DNA of 64,000 nt from Pseudonocardia sp. MH-G8 (GTDB taxonomy: Bacteria; Actinomycetota; Actinomycetes; Mycobacteriales; Pseudonocardiaceae): assembly GCF_002262885.1 (NCBI RefSeq), contig NZ_NKYF01000029.1, forward strand, positions 1 to 64,000, read 5' to 3'. The notes beneath the pieces are model-generated. The model did no database searches and was not told where the DNA came from. It saw only the letters and a list, made by a program, of their open reading frames with translations. Position numbers and translations under genes: made by a program. Shown one piece after another: positions 17,303 to 25,722 of the stretch; the first letter of the stretch is position 1, and every line of letters begins with the position of its first letter.

Positions 17303-17822
17303 GGGCACCTCCGTCGACGTTGCTTCGCAGTCTCATCATCACGCGGTGCAGGCCGCCGGCGGAATGTCGAACGGACGGCGCATCGCTTCATCTGCCATGA
17401 GCGCGGCAGCAGATGCTCATGCCAACCTTCCGATCTGAAGGTGAACGAGGCTCCTGCTGGTGAGGCGGATATCCGCCCGGATTTCGCCGAGGCGTTCGGA
17501 GCGGCGAGTGCAAGCTGCTCCGCAGCTGGACCGGCCTGATCATCAGCTCGACGCAACGCTGATGTGCATGGCTGGGCGCCCGCCCACGTCGCAGGAGTTT
17601 CTGCGGTTCCTCGAGCAGGTCGCCACAATCGCAGACCATGGCTGAGTCGCTGATCGGGCTACCGGGCCGAATGTGTCCGCCAGGACGGCGGTCGCGCACC
17701 GTCGAGGACCTCGAGCTGGTCACCGCCTCCTGCGCTGAACTCGGGGCGCTTCAGTGCTGCCACAGGCTGATCGCGCGCCGTCCGCAGAGCGCGACTCACG
17801 GGCAGGTCAACCCGGACTGCGG
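17303..17822. other. 520-bp gap with no intact gene
   Basis: This stretch lies between kynA and the IclR gene and should hold the kynA promoter at its left end. No complete gene was found. In one plus-strand frame around 17560-17640 the fragment TSQEFLRFLEQVA resembles the catalytic region of IS630-type transposases, but the match is short and could be chance. The rest shows no recognisable coding pattern. Confidence 0.4.
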
Positions 17823-18491
17823 TCAGCTTTCGCGAAGCAGAGCGCCGAGCTGTTGCGCGGCCCCCCGAACGGCGCTGCCCAATGCCGTCTCGTCAGTGAC
17901 CTGGAACACCGAGACGCCGATGCTCGCCAAGGAGCCTGCGCGCCGGCCCGGCACGACGGCCGAGATGCCGTGGACGGCGGGGATGACCTCTCCGAAGCTG
18001 TGCGCGAATCCGCGCTCGCGCGCCAGTCCCACCTCGGGGCGCTCGCCGGTTCGGTGTGGGAGCGCGGCCAGCATCGCCAGACCGGCCGAGCCCTGGTCGA
18101 TCGAGTCGAGCTGTCCGGTCCTGAAGGTCACGTGTACTGCCGCGTTCTGCGGTTGTACGACCAGTAGCGACCGGACATGTGTGTCTGTCTCCTGGACGAC
18201 GAGATGGGCCGTTGCCCCGACCGCATCGGCGAGCTCCTCGAGTACGGGCGCGGCCAGCGCTCGGAGGTCGCGTTCAACCGGCGCCGCCAGCGTCACCAGG
18301 CCGGATCCGGGGAGGAACCGCTTGAGCTTGTCGCGCCGGCAGAGGTGGTGTGCCTCCAGGGTGCGTAGCAGCCGGTGAGCGACCGTCCGGTGGACGTCGA
18401 TGCCGGCGGCCACCTCCGTCACCGACAGACCGTCGGGACGCTCGGCGAGGAGCTCTAGTACACGCAGTCCGAGGTGCAGCGTCTTCGACAT
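17823..18491 (-). CDS. IclR-family transcriptional regulator
   Basis: A 222-residue regulator, slightly short for the family (about 250). The N-terminal winged helix is LRVLELLAERPDGLSVTEVAAGIDVHRTVAHRLLRTLEA; the C-terminal effector domain includes RAGSLASIGVSVF. ATG 18491 is used because homology begins at SKTLHLGLRVLE; further in-frame upstream codons look non-coding. It diverges from the SnoaL-SDR-FAD-HGD operon and probably controls it through the palindrome at 18618-18634. The effector is likely the aromatic or alicyclic substrate of that operon. Confidence 0.88.
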   Translation of the reverse strand: MSKTLHLGLRVLELLAERPDGLSVTEVAAGIDVHRTVAHRLLRTLEAHHLCRRDKLKRFLPGSGLVTLAAPVERDLRALAAPVLEELADAVGATAHLVVQETDTHVRSLLVVQPQNAAVHVTFRTGQLDSIDQGSAGLAMLAALPHRTGERPEVGLARERGFAHSFGEVIPAVHGISAVVPGRRAGSLASIGVSVFQVTDETALGSAVRGAAQQLGALLRES

Positions 18492-18575
18492 TGCGCGATC
18501 CAGCTCCACGGCGGGTCGAAGCGCCGCTCGCTGCCCGTCGTCGCGAACGTCCAGATCTGGATCCACGGCACTCCC

Positions 18576-18634
18576 TTGACGGCTCGGGTGAGCCCTACGT
18601 ACGGTCCGGCAAGCAATTCGCACGGTGTGTGCGA
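18576..18634 (+). promoter_or_regulatory. Promoter and palindromic operator of the homogentisate operon
   Basis: TTGACG (18576-18581) and TACGGT (18600-18605), 18 bp apart, form a plausible sigma-70-like promoter. Just downstream is a perfect inverted repeat TCGCAC (18618-18623) / GTGCGA (18629-18634) with a 5-base spacer, well placed to block transcription. The adjacent divergent IclR gene is the natural candidate to bind it. Confidence 0.5.
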
Positions 18635-18680
18635 TATTAGCACGCCGCTCGGATCGAGGTTGCACGAGGAGGTGCGGGGG

Positions 18681-19157
18681 ATGGCGGTCCCGGTGGACGC
18701 GGTGGTGGAGATCCATCAGCTGTACGGGCACCAGGCACATCGGATCGACAGCGGCGACGCCGAGGGCTGGGCGGCGACCTTCACCCCCGATGGTGTCTTC
18801 AGCTCACCCACCTATCCCGGCCGCGTGGTCGGAACGTCCCAGCTGATCGCGTTCGCCGAGCGGTTCACCGCGGACGCGCTCGCGGCGGGCGAGGTGCGCC
18901 GCCACGTCGTGAGCACCCTCGCCGTGGACGCGCCCGAGCCCGGCCGGACGGACGGTCGGGGGTCCGACGAGCTGGATGTCCGGGCCTACCTGCAGGTCGT
19001 GGCCACGCCTCGCGGCGGCGTGCCACGCCTCGTCCGGCTGGCGACGCTCCTCGACCGGGTGGTACGGCACGAGGGTGGCTGGCGCGTGCGGGCCCGCACC
19101 GTGCAGCGCGACGACGCCGTGCAGCAGGAGAACCCATCCCGAGGAGTGCAGCAGTGA
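18681..19157 (+). CDS. SnoaL-like / NTF2-fold protein
   Basis: A 158-residue protein preceded by a full Shine-Dalgarno AGGAGGT (18667-18673), seven bases before the ATG. The sequence (IHQLYGHQAHRIDSGDAEGWAATFTPDGVFSSP) is typical of the SnoaL-like group related to scytalone dehydratase and ring-hydroxylating dioxygenase beta subunits. In such operons the fold often provides a dehydratase or isomerase for an oxygenated ring. Its stop overlaps the SDR start (GTGA). It is the first gene of the operon. Confidence 0.8.
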   Translation: MAVPVDAVVEIHQLYGHQAHRIDSGDAEGWAATFTPDGVFSSPTYPGRVVGTSQLIAFAERFTADALAAGEVRRHVVSTLAVDAPEPGRTDGRGSDELDVRAYLQVVATPRGGVPRLVRLATLLDRVVRHEGGWRVRARTVQRDDAVQQENPSRGVQQ

Positions 19158-19993
19158 CGACGATCCTGGAACGCGCGGAGAACCCGGGCCGTGTGCAGGG
19201 CGAGGCGATGGCCGTCCAGCATCCCGAGTTGGCGGGCAAGGTCGCGGTCGTGACCGGCGCGTGCCGGGGCATCGGGGCGCGTTTCGCCGCGGGTCTGGCC
19301 GTGCGGGGAGTGCACGTCATCGGTGCGGACATCGACGAGACGCGGATGACGGCCATGGCGTCCGCGCTCGCGGCCGAGGTCAGCACGGCGGCGGGCTCGG
19401 TCGCTCGGGGTTCGGTGATGGGCGCTCGCGTCGACGTCCGCGACGCCGGCGAGCAGGAGTCGCTCGCCCGGCTGGCCGTCGAGCGCTTCGGTCGTCTCGA
19501 CTTCTGGGTGAACAACGCGGGCATCTTCCCCGAGGCGCCCGTCATCGACATTCCCGCGGAGCAGATCTCGGCGACCCTCGCCGTGAACGTGGAGGGGGTG
19601 CTGTTCGGCGCGCAGGCGGCCGCACGGCAGATGCGGGCAGGTGGGGTCATCGTCAACATGGCCTCGGTCGCGGCCGTGCGGGTCCGGCGCGGTCGCGCGG
19701 CCTACTGCAGCTCGAAGGCCGCGGTGCAGCACCTCACCGAATGCCTCGCGGTCGAGCTGGGTGATGCCGGCATCCGGGTCAACGCGATCGCGCCGGGATT
19801 CGTCGACACGGAGATGACCCGGTGGGTGCAGGACGACCCGGCCGCCCTGCAGAAGGCGCTGGACACCGTGCCGCTGCACCGGCTCGGGTCGCCGGAAGAG
19901 ATCGTCGGACCGTTGCTGTTCCTGCTGTCCGACAGCGCTCGCTACGTCACCGGTCACACGCTGGCCGTCGACGGCGGATCGAGGCACGTGTGA
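19154..19993 (+). CDS. Short-chain dehydrogenase/reductase
   Basis: A 279-residue classical SDR. The NAD(P) motif TGACRGIG is at about residues 36-43, NNAG is present, and the catalytic Tyr-Lys pair lies in YCSSK. An acidic residue after the second strand (GADIDE) favours NAD. About 25 extra N-terminal residues precede the fold. GTG start in a GTGA overlap. Likely role: oxidation of a ring or side-chain alcohol to a ketone, next to the FAD dehydrogenase. Confidence 0.9.
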   Translation: MTTILERAENPGRVQGEAMAVQHPELAGKVAVVTGACRGIGARFAAGLAVRGVHVIGADIDETRMTAMASALAAEVSTAAGSVARGSVMGARVDVRDAGEQESLARLAVERFGRLDFWVNNAGIFPEAPVIDIPAEQISATLAVNVEGVLFGAQAAARQMRAGGVIVNMASVAAVRVRRGRAAYCSSKAAVQHLTECLAVELGDAGIRVNAIAPGFVDTEMTRWVQDDPAALQKALDTVPLHRLGSPEEIVGPLLFLLSDSARYVTGHTLAVDGGSRHV

Positions 19994-21441
19994 GCGGCCC
20001 CCAGGTGGAGTACGACGTCGTCGTGCTGGGCGGTGGCGGGGCTGGCCTCGCGGCCGCGGTCTCCGCCGCGGAGACCGGGGCCTCCGTGATCCTCTTCGAG
20101 TCCGAGGGCGAGCTCGGCGGATCCACGCAGCTCTCGGCCGGGCTGTTCACCGCGGCCGGCACCAGCGTGCAGCGCGAGCTGGGGATCGCGGACACGGCGG
20201 AGCGGTTCTTCCAGCACTACATGGACCTCAACCACTGGATGCTCAAGCCCGGGCTCATCCAGACGTTCTGCCGCCATGCCGCCCCGACGCTGGAGTGGCT
20301 GATCGGACTCGGTGTGGAGGTCCCGGCACGGATCTCCGGCAATGCCCACATGCCGGGGCTGTGCCAGGCCGGGGTCGAGGACGTGTGGCGCGGTCATGTG
20401 CCGAAGGACCAGGGTTACGGGCTGGTCCAGGTCCTGGACCGGGCCCGCCGCGGCCACGGCGTGGACGCCGTGCTGCACACCCGCGTCCAGGAGCTCCTGC
20501 ACGACGACGGCCGCGTGGTCGGGGTCATTGCCGACGACGTCGAGGTGCGGGCGGGGGCGGTGGTCGTGGCCACCGGCGGGCTGGCGCAGGACCGTGAGCT
20601 CGTCGAGCGGCACTACCCGACCGCGCTCCGGGCCGGCGGATCCCTGTTCGTCGTGGCGGCCCCGGGAAGCCGGGGAGACCATCTGCGGCTCGGTGACCAG
20701 GTGGGGTCGGGGATCGTCGGGCAGGACTGGGGGCTGATGCTGCCCACCGCGTCCTTCGTGCGCTTCCACCACTGGCAGGCGGGCTTCCCTCCGCCGTCGC
20801 GGCTCTACATCGACCGGTCGGGTCGCCGGTTCATGGACGAGGACGCCTCCTACGCGGTCTCCACGGGGATCATCGATGCGCACGGTGGCAAGTGCTGGGC
20901 CGTGTTCGACGAACGGGCCCGTCTCGCCCTGCCTCCCGGCTACGCCGACTGGTCCGCCGAGAACGTCGCAGCCGAGGCCGACGCGGGCCGCGTCGTCCGC
21001 GCGGCGACTCTCGACGAGCTCGCGTCCCTTTGCGGCGTTCCGGCGGGGCACCTGCGCCGGACCGTCGACCGCTGGAACGCCCAGTTGCCGAACGGGGTCG
21101 ACGAGGACTTCCTCCGGCACAACACCCTCGCCGCGAAGGGCGGCAAGAGCAGCCTCAGCCCGATCGCCGAGGCGCCCTACTACGCGGTCCGGGTGCTACC
21201 CGCGGAGCTGGTGTGCACCCATGCCGGGTTGGAGATCAACGAGGCTGCCGCGGTGCTCGACGAGAGCGGTACACCCGTCCCCGGCCTGTACGCGGCGGGC
21301 GAGGCCGGCGGCGGCGTCCTGGGGCTGCGCTACGTCGGCGGTGGGAACGCCGTCGCCAACGCCCTGACCATGGGCCGAATCGCGGGCAGGAACGCCGCAC
21401 AGCGGACCGGCGCACGCGCGGGCGCCGGCACGACCACGTAG
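19990..21441 (+). CDS. FAD-dependent oxidoreductase, fumarate reductase / 3-ketosteroid dehydrogenase-like
   Basis: A 483-residue flavoprotein with the dinucleotide motif VVVLGGGGAGLAAAVSAAE near the N-terminus, GGSTQLSAG after it, a central VVATGG, and a C-terminal FAD segment LYAAGEAGGGVLGLRYVGGGNAVANALTMGRIAG. This family includes 3-ketosteroid delta-1-dehydrogenases, urocanate and fumarate reductases. With two SDRs nearby, a desaturation that aromatizes an alicyclic ketone is plausible. GTG start at 19990 overlaps the SDR end. Confidence 0.85.
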   Translation: MSGPQVEYDVVVLGGGGAGLAAAVSAAETGASVILFESEGELGGSTQLSAGLFTAAGTSVQRELGIADTAERFFQHYMDLNHWMLKPGLIQTFCRHAAPTLEWLIGLGVEVPARISGNAHMPGLCQAGVEDVWRGHVPKDQGYGLVQVLDRARRGHGVDAVLHTRVQELLHDDGRVVGVIADDVEVRAGAVVVATGGLAQDRELVERHYPTALRAGGSLFVVAAPGSRGDHLRLGDQVGSGIVGQDWGLMLPTASFVRFHHWQAGFPPPSRLYIDRSGRRFMDEDASYAVSTGIIDAHGGKCWAVFDERARLALPPGYADWSAENVAAEADAGRVVRAATLDELASLCGVPAGHLRRTVDRWNAQLPNGVDEDFLRHNTLAAKGGKSSLSPIAEAPYYAVRVLPAELVCTHAGLEINEAAAVLDESGTPVPGLYAAGEAGGGVLGLRYVGGGNAVANALTMGRIAGRNAAQRTGARAGAGTTT

Positions 21442-21489
21442 TCCGCGCGGTCCACCCCGTTCAGCACGGTACTCAACGAGGAGAACGTC

Positions 21490-22821
21490 ATGGCAGAGGC
21501 GAGCACGTCGCCGCCAGGGACCGCTTCCGGATCCGTCGGACAACCCGTCCGGCGCCAATCCCAGGCGCGGGTCATCCGTGCGGCGATCATCGGAACGGTC
21601 GTCGAGTACTACGACTTCGGCATCTACGGCTACATGGCGACGTTCGTCGCCGCGCTCTTCTTCGTCTCGGAAGATCCGACCGCCGCGCTGCTCGGGACCT
21701 TCGCCGCCTTCGCGGTGGCGTTCTTCCTCCGGGTGCCCGGCGGCATCATCTTCGGGCACATCGGGGACCGGTACGGCCGGAAGAAGGCCCTGTCGTGGAC
21801 CATCCTGCTGATGGCGGTGGCCACCGCCGGGATCGGGTTGCTGCCCTCGTACTTCACCCTCGGTGTGTGGGCCACCGTGGGGTTGGTGCTGTGCCGCTGC
21901 CTGCAGGGCTTCGCCGCCGGCGGTGAGCTGGGTGGCGCGAACGCCTTCGTGACCGAGTCGGCCCCCGTCCGCTGGCGCGCGACGCAGACCTCGATGGTGA
22001 ACTCCGGCACGTACTTCGGTTCCCTGGCCGCTTCCCTGGTCGCGCTCGGGGCCACCTCGGTGCTGACCGAGGAGCAGCTGCTCGAGTGGGCGTGGCGCAT
22101 CCCCTTCCTGCTGAGCCTGCCGATCGGCCTCGTCGGGCTCTGGATCCGCACCCGGTTGGAGGACACCCCCCAGTTCCAGGAGCTGGAGAAGCAGGGGGAG
22201 GTCAAGAAGGTCCCGATCAAGGACCTGCTGACGACCAACGGCGGCGCGGTCTTGAAGATCATCGGCCTCGGACCTCTCATCACGGGCGGGTACTACATCG
22301 CCACCGTCTACGCCGCCACCTACCTGCAGACCACCGCGGGTCATTCCTCCCAGGTGGCCTTCATCTCCACGTCGATCGCGCTGATCGCCGGGGCGGTGGC
22401 CCTCCCGCTCTCCGGGGTCCTCGCGGACCGGATCGGGCGCAAGCCCGTCTTCTTCATCGGCAGCACCGCGGCCGTCGTCCTCGGCGTACCGATGTTCATG
22501 CTCATGTCCGCGGGCCCGGCCTGGCAGGCCGTCCTCGGCCAGACGGTGCTGTTCGTCTGCGTCTCGGTCGTGAACGGGACGTCCTACGTGGCCTACGCCG
22601 AGATGCTGAGCGCCTCCACCCGCTACAGCGGGCTCGCGCTCGGCAACAACGTCACGAACACGTTCGTCGGGGGCACCGCGCCGTTCATCGCGACCTGGCT
22701 GATCGGCATGACGGGCCAGCCGCTGGCCCCCGCGGGCTTCTTCGTGTTCTGCGCCCTGATCACGCTGATCACCACGTTCTTCATCGCCGAGACTCGCGGC
22801 ACAGCGCTGCGGATCGACTAG
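21490..22821 (+). CDS. MFS transporter, metabolite:H+ symporter (MHS) type
   Basis: A 443-residue protein with about 12 membrane segments. Family marks are GTVVEYYDFGIYGY in the first helix, GDRYGRKK in the loop after helix 2, the central cytoplasmic EDTPQFQELE stretch and ADRIGRKP in the second half. MHS proteins import carboxylates such as benzoate-like acids, shikimate, proline or citrate with protons. Here it should import the substrate of the surrounding enzymes. GAGGAG precedes the ATG after a 48-bp gap. Confidence 0.9.
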   Translation: MAEASTSPPGTASGSVGQPVRRQSQARVIRAAIIGTVVEYYDFGIYGYMATFVAALFFVSEDPTAALLGTFAAFAVAFFLRVPGGIIFGHIGDRYGRKKALSWTILLMAVATAGIGLLPSYFTLGVWATVGLVLCRCLQGFAAGGELGGANAFVTESAPVRWRATQTSMVNSGTYFGSLAASLVALGATSVLTEEQLLEWAWRIPFLLSLPIGLVGLWIRTRLEDTPQFQELEKQGEVKKVPIKDLLTTNGGAVLKIIGLGPLITGGYYIATVYAATYLQTTAGHSSQVAFISTSIALIAGAVALPLSGVLADRIGRKPVFFIGSTAAVVLGVPMFMLMSAGPAWQAVLGQTVLFVCVSVVNGTSYVAYAEMLSASTRYSGLALGNNVTNTFVGGTAPFIATWLIGMTGQPLAPAGFFVFCALITLITTFFIAETRGTALRID

Positions 22822-22829
22822 GAGGGGCC

Positions 22830-23624
22830 GTGACAGAGGAGTTCGCCGGGCGGAGCGTCGTCGTAACGGGGGCGTCCAGCGGGATGGGACGCGCCGAAGC
22901 CCTCGCCCTGGGAAGGGCGGGTGCGAAGGTCTGGGTGACCGACGTCGCCGCCACCGCCGGGGAGGCGCTGATCGAGGAGATCCGGGCGACCGGGGCACCG
23001 GCGCGGTTCGTCCCGGTGGACGTGACCGACCCGCAGGCCTGGGCCCGTCTTGCCGCCTGCATCGAGGAGGAGGACGGCCGGCTGGACGGGCTGGTCAACA
23101 ACGCCGGCGTCAGCCACCGGTTCGGCATCGTCGACACGACCGTCGAGGACTGGCGGCGGGTGGTGGACGTCAACCTGTCGGGTGTCTTCTACGGGATGAA
23201 GCTGCTGGCGCCGTTGCTGCAGCGGACCGGCTCCGCGTCGGTGGTCAACGTGTCGTCCACCGCGGGGATGGCCGGGTACTTCGCCGCTGCGTACAGCGCG
23301 AGCAAATGGGGGGTCCGAGGGTTGTCCAAGGTGGGAGCCCTGGAGTTCGCCGAGGCGGGCGTCCGGGTGAACTCGATCCATCCGGGCCTCGTGGACACGC
23401 CGTTGCTGCGCTCGGGCTCGGAGGCCTTCGTGGACGAGAGCCTGCGCTCGGTGCCCGCAGGACGGGTCGCACAGCCCGGGGAGATCGCCGAGGCCGTGCT
23501 GTTCCTGCTTTCCGACCGTGCGCGCTACATCACCGGAACCGAGATCGTCATCGACGGCGGCTTGACCTCCGGCGGGCTCTACCACCGCATCCTCGACGGC
23601 TTGCGGGCACACGACGAGGGGTGA
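22830..23624 (+). CDS. Short-chain dehydrogenase/reductase
   Basis: A 264-residue classical SDR with TGASSGMG at residues 12-19, NNAG, a serine in NVSST and the active-site YSASK. The acidic residue in VTDVAA suggests NAD. GTG start at 22830 is preceded by GGAGGGG. It differs clearly from the SDR at 19154, so the operon has two separate alcohol or dihydrodiol oxidation steps. C-terminal TGTEIVIDGGLTSGG is typical. Confidence 0.9.
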   Translation: MTEEFAGRSVVVTGASSGMGRAEALALGRAGAKVWVTDVAATAGEALIEEIRATGAPARFVPVDVTDPQAWARLAACIEEEDGRLDGLVNNAGVSHRFGIVDTTVEDWRRVVDVNLSGVFYGMKLLAPLLQRTGSASVVNVSSTAGMAGYFAAAYSASKWGVRGLSKVGALEFAEAGVRVNSIHPGLVDTPLLRSGSEAFVDESLRSVPAGRVAQPGEIAEAVLFLLSDRARYITGTEIVIDGGLTSGGLYHRILDGLRAHDEG

Positions 23625-23630
23625 GAGACG

Positions 23631-24122
23631 ATGTCACTGGCGGACAAACAGGCCATCACCGAGGTCCTGTACCGCTACGCACGCGCCGTCGACCGGAAGG
23701 ACTTCGCCGCGGTCGCCGCGTGCTACTTCGACGATGCGAACGACAACCACGGTGCGTACAACGGGGGCATTTCCGGTCTGATCGAGGACATGGAGGCGCG
23801 GCACCGCACCATCGACTCGTCCATGCACTACGTCACCAACGTGCTGATCGAGCTGGACGACGACGCCGGCGCCCGCTCCGAGGCCTACTGCCTCTGCTGC
23901 TTCCGGTTCCGCCCGGAGGAGGCCTCCGGGCCCGCCGTACTGGCCACGATCAGGTGCCGCTACGTCGACCGGTTCGAGAAGAGGGCGGGCGAGTGGCGGA
24001 TCGCGGACCGGATCGTCGTCTTCGACGAGTACCGCACCGAACGCGTGGTCGACGAGCTCGACCCGTCGTGGGTACACGCCCGGCGCACCGCCGACGATCC
24101 GGTCTACACCGGCCGCCCCTGA
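23631..24122 (+). CDS. SnoaL-like / NTF2-fold protein
   Basis: A 163-residue protein, second of this fold in the operon. It has EVLYRYARAVDRKDFAAVAACYFDDA, a conserved HYVTNVLIEL strand and WRIADRIVVFDEYR near the end, the pattern of SnoaL-like proteins related to dioxygenase small subunits. No oxygenase alpha subunit is nearby, so a stand-alone dehydratase or isomerase is more likely. It lies six bases after the SDR stop. Confidence 0.8.
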   Translation: MSLADKQAITEVLYRYARAVDRKDFAAVAACYFDDANDNHGAYNGGISGLIEDMEARHRTIDSSMHYVTNVLIELDDDAGARSEAYCLCCFRFRPEEASGPAVLATIRCRYVDRFEKRAGEWRIADRIVVFDEYRTERVVDELDPSWVHARRTADDPVYTGRP

Positions 24123-24160
24123 CGTTCCGAGACTTCCGCGGCTCTTCCCAGGAGGCGAGC

Positions 24161-25360
24161 ATGGCGTACTACCGGCGGTCCGGTGAGATCCCGCCGAAGC
24201 GGCACACGCAGCACCGCACGCCCACGGGTGGGCTGTACTACGAGGAGCTGATGGGGGAGGAGGGCTTCTCCTCCGACTCGTCGCTGCTCTACCACCGCGG
24301 GATCCCGTCGGCGATCGTGGATGCGACCCCGTGGGAGCCGCCGGACCCGACGACCACGCCGAACCAGCCGCTGATCCCGCGGCACCTCCGGCTGCAGGAC
24401 CTGTTCCCCGGCGAAGGGTGGGAAGCCGGGGATGCGGTGACGACGCGGCGGCTGGTGCTGGGCAACGCCGACGTGCGGATCTCGTACGTCGTCTGCGGTG
24501 CGGCGTCGCCGCTGTACCGCAACGCGATCGGCGACGAGTGCGTCTACGTCGAATCCGGGGCCGCGAACGTGGAGACGGTGTTCGGCGTGCTGCCGGCGCG
24601 GCAGGGCGACTACGTGGTGCTGCCGCGGGCGACGACACACCGCTGGGTGCCGGTGGGGGACGAGGCGCTGAGGTTGTACGTGATCGAGGCGAACTCGCAC
24701 ATCGCGCCGCCGAAGCGCTACCTGTCGCGGTACGGGCAGCTCCTGGAGCATGCCCCGTACTGCGAGCGCGACCTCCACGGGCCCGCCGAGCCGCTGCTCG
24801 TCGAGGGCACCGACGTCGAGGTGCTGGTGAAGCACCGCGGCCCGGGCGGGGTGTCCGGCACGCGATACGTGTACCCCGCGCACCCGTTCGACGTGGTCGG
24901 CTGGGACGGCTGCCTCTACCCGTACACGTTCAACGTGGCCGACTTCGAGCCGATCACGGGTCGGGTGCACCAGCCGCCGCCGGTGCACCAGGTGTTCGAG
25001 GCGAACAACTTCGTGGTGTGCAACTTCGTACCGCGGAAGGTCGACTACCACCCGCTGTCGGTGCCCGTGCCGTACTACCACTCCAATGTGGACTCGGACG
25101 AGGTGATGTTCTACTGCGGCGGGGACTACGAAGCCCGCAAGGGGTCGGGCATCGGGCAGGGCTCGGTCTCGCTGCACCCGGGCGGGCACCCGCACGGCCC
25201 GCAGCCGGGCGCCGTGGAGCGGTCGCTCGGCGCGGAGTTCTTCGACGAGCTGGCCGTCATGGTGGACACGTTCCGGCCGCTGGAGCTGGGCGAGGGTGGC
25301 CGTACAGCCGACGACGGCACCTACGCGTGGACGTGGTCCGGTCGCGGGCCTGGCTCGTGA
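24161..25360 (+). CDS. hmgA: Homogentisate 1,2-dioxygenase
   Basis: A 399-residue cupin dioxygenase cleaving homogentisate to maleylacetoacetate. The iron ligands are recognisable: His307 in PYYHSN, Glu314 in SDEVMFY and His345 in GGHPHGP, within the C-terminal block conserved in all members. Also typical are MAYYRRSGEIPPKRHTQ at the start and ANNFVVCNFVPRK. ATG 24161 follows GGAGG; the long open frame upstream is a shadow of the SDR. Maleylacetoacetate isomerase and fumarylacetoacetase are not in the window, so the lower pathway must be elsewhere. Confidence 0.93.
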   Translation: MAYYRRSGEIPPKRHTQHRTPTGGLYYEELMGEEGFSSDSSLLYHRGIPSAIVDATPWEPPDPTTTPNQPLIPRHLRLQDLFPGEGWEAGDAVTTRRLVLGNADVRISYVVCGAASPLYRNAIGDECVYVESGAANVETVFGVLPARQGDYVVLPRATTHRWVPVGDEALRLYVIEANSHIAPPKRYLSRYGQLLEHAPYCERDLHGPAEPLLVEGTDVEVLVKHRGPGGVSGTRYVYPAHPFDVVGWDGCLYPYTFNVADFEPITGRVHQPPPVHQVFEANNFVVCNFVPRKVDYHPLSVPVPYYHSNVDSDEVMFYCGGDYEARKGSGIGQGSVSLHPGGHPHGPQPGAVERSLGAEFFDELAVMVDTFRPLELGEGGRTADDGTYAWTWSGRGPGS

Positions 25361-25635
25361 GCACGATGAGCGACGGGTCCCTCGCCGGCATGCTGGACGA
25401 CGCCGCGCTGTTCCCGCCGGAGAACGCGCCGATGGTGACGGCGGTCCCGGCCCACCGGAAGCACCGCGCGAGCTGGTACGCCCTGCTCGTCGGGCCGTTC
25501 CTGGTGCCGGCCGCCCGGCTCGACGAGCTGACCGCGCACCTGCCCGCCGACAGCGACCCACCGCCCAAGCCCGAGGAGCTGGAACGGCGCATCGCGCTGC
25601 TGGAGCAGCTCCTCGGGAGCCCGGGCGCTACTTGA
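25357..25635 (+). CDS. Short hypothetical protein, probably truncated
   Basis: A 92-residue ORF starting at a GTG overlapping the hmgA stop (or at ATG 25366). The opening SLAGMLDDAALFPPENAPMVTAVPAHRKHRASWYALLVGPFLVPAARLDEL resembles the N-terminus of longer actinobacterial proteins of unknown function; the ending PKPEELERRIALLEQLL is a short charged helix. It looks like a gene that has lost most of its 3' part. Identification is from memory of the family pattern only; no function is assigned. Confidence 0.5.
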   Translation: MSTMSDGSLAGMLDDAALFPPENAPMVTAVPAHRKHRASWYALLVGPFLVPAARLDELTAHLPADSDPPPKPEELERRIALLEQLLGSPGAT

Positions 25636-25669
25636 TCGCGAGCGGGTTGATCGGCGACCGAGGCCGCCG

Positions 25670-25698
25670 GAGCGTGTGGACTCGGTCCGTGCACGCTC
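25670..25698. terminator. Bidirectional hairpin terminator between convergent operons
   Basis: Outer arms GAGCGTG (25670-25676) and CACGCTC (25692-25698) and inner arms GGAC (25678-25681) and GTCC (25685-25688) stack into one hairpin with a 3-base loop. It lies in the 87-bp gap between the plus-strand homogentisate operon and the minus-strand importer operon. No U-tract follows, which is common in actinomycetes. Confidence 0.6.
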
Positions 25699-25722
25699 GG
25701 TGGGCCAGGGGTGGTCAGCCGG

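Noticed and set aside
17388..17723. Minus-strand open frame in the kynA-IclR gap
   Set aside because: No recognisable motif, no convincing ribosome-binding site and overlapping open frames on the other strand; treated as non-coding.
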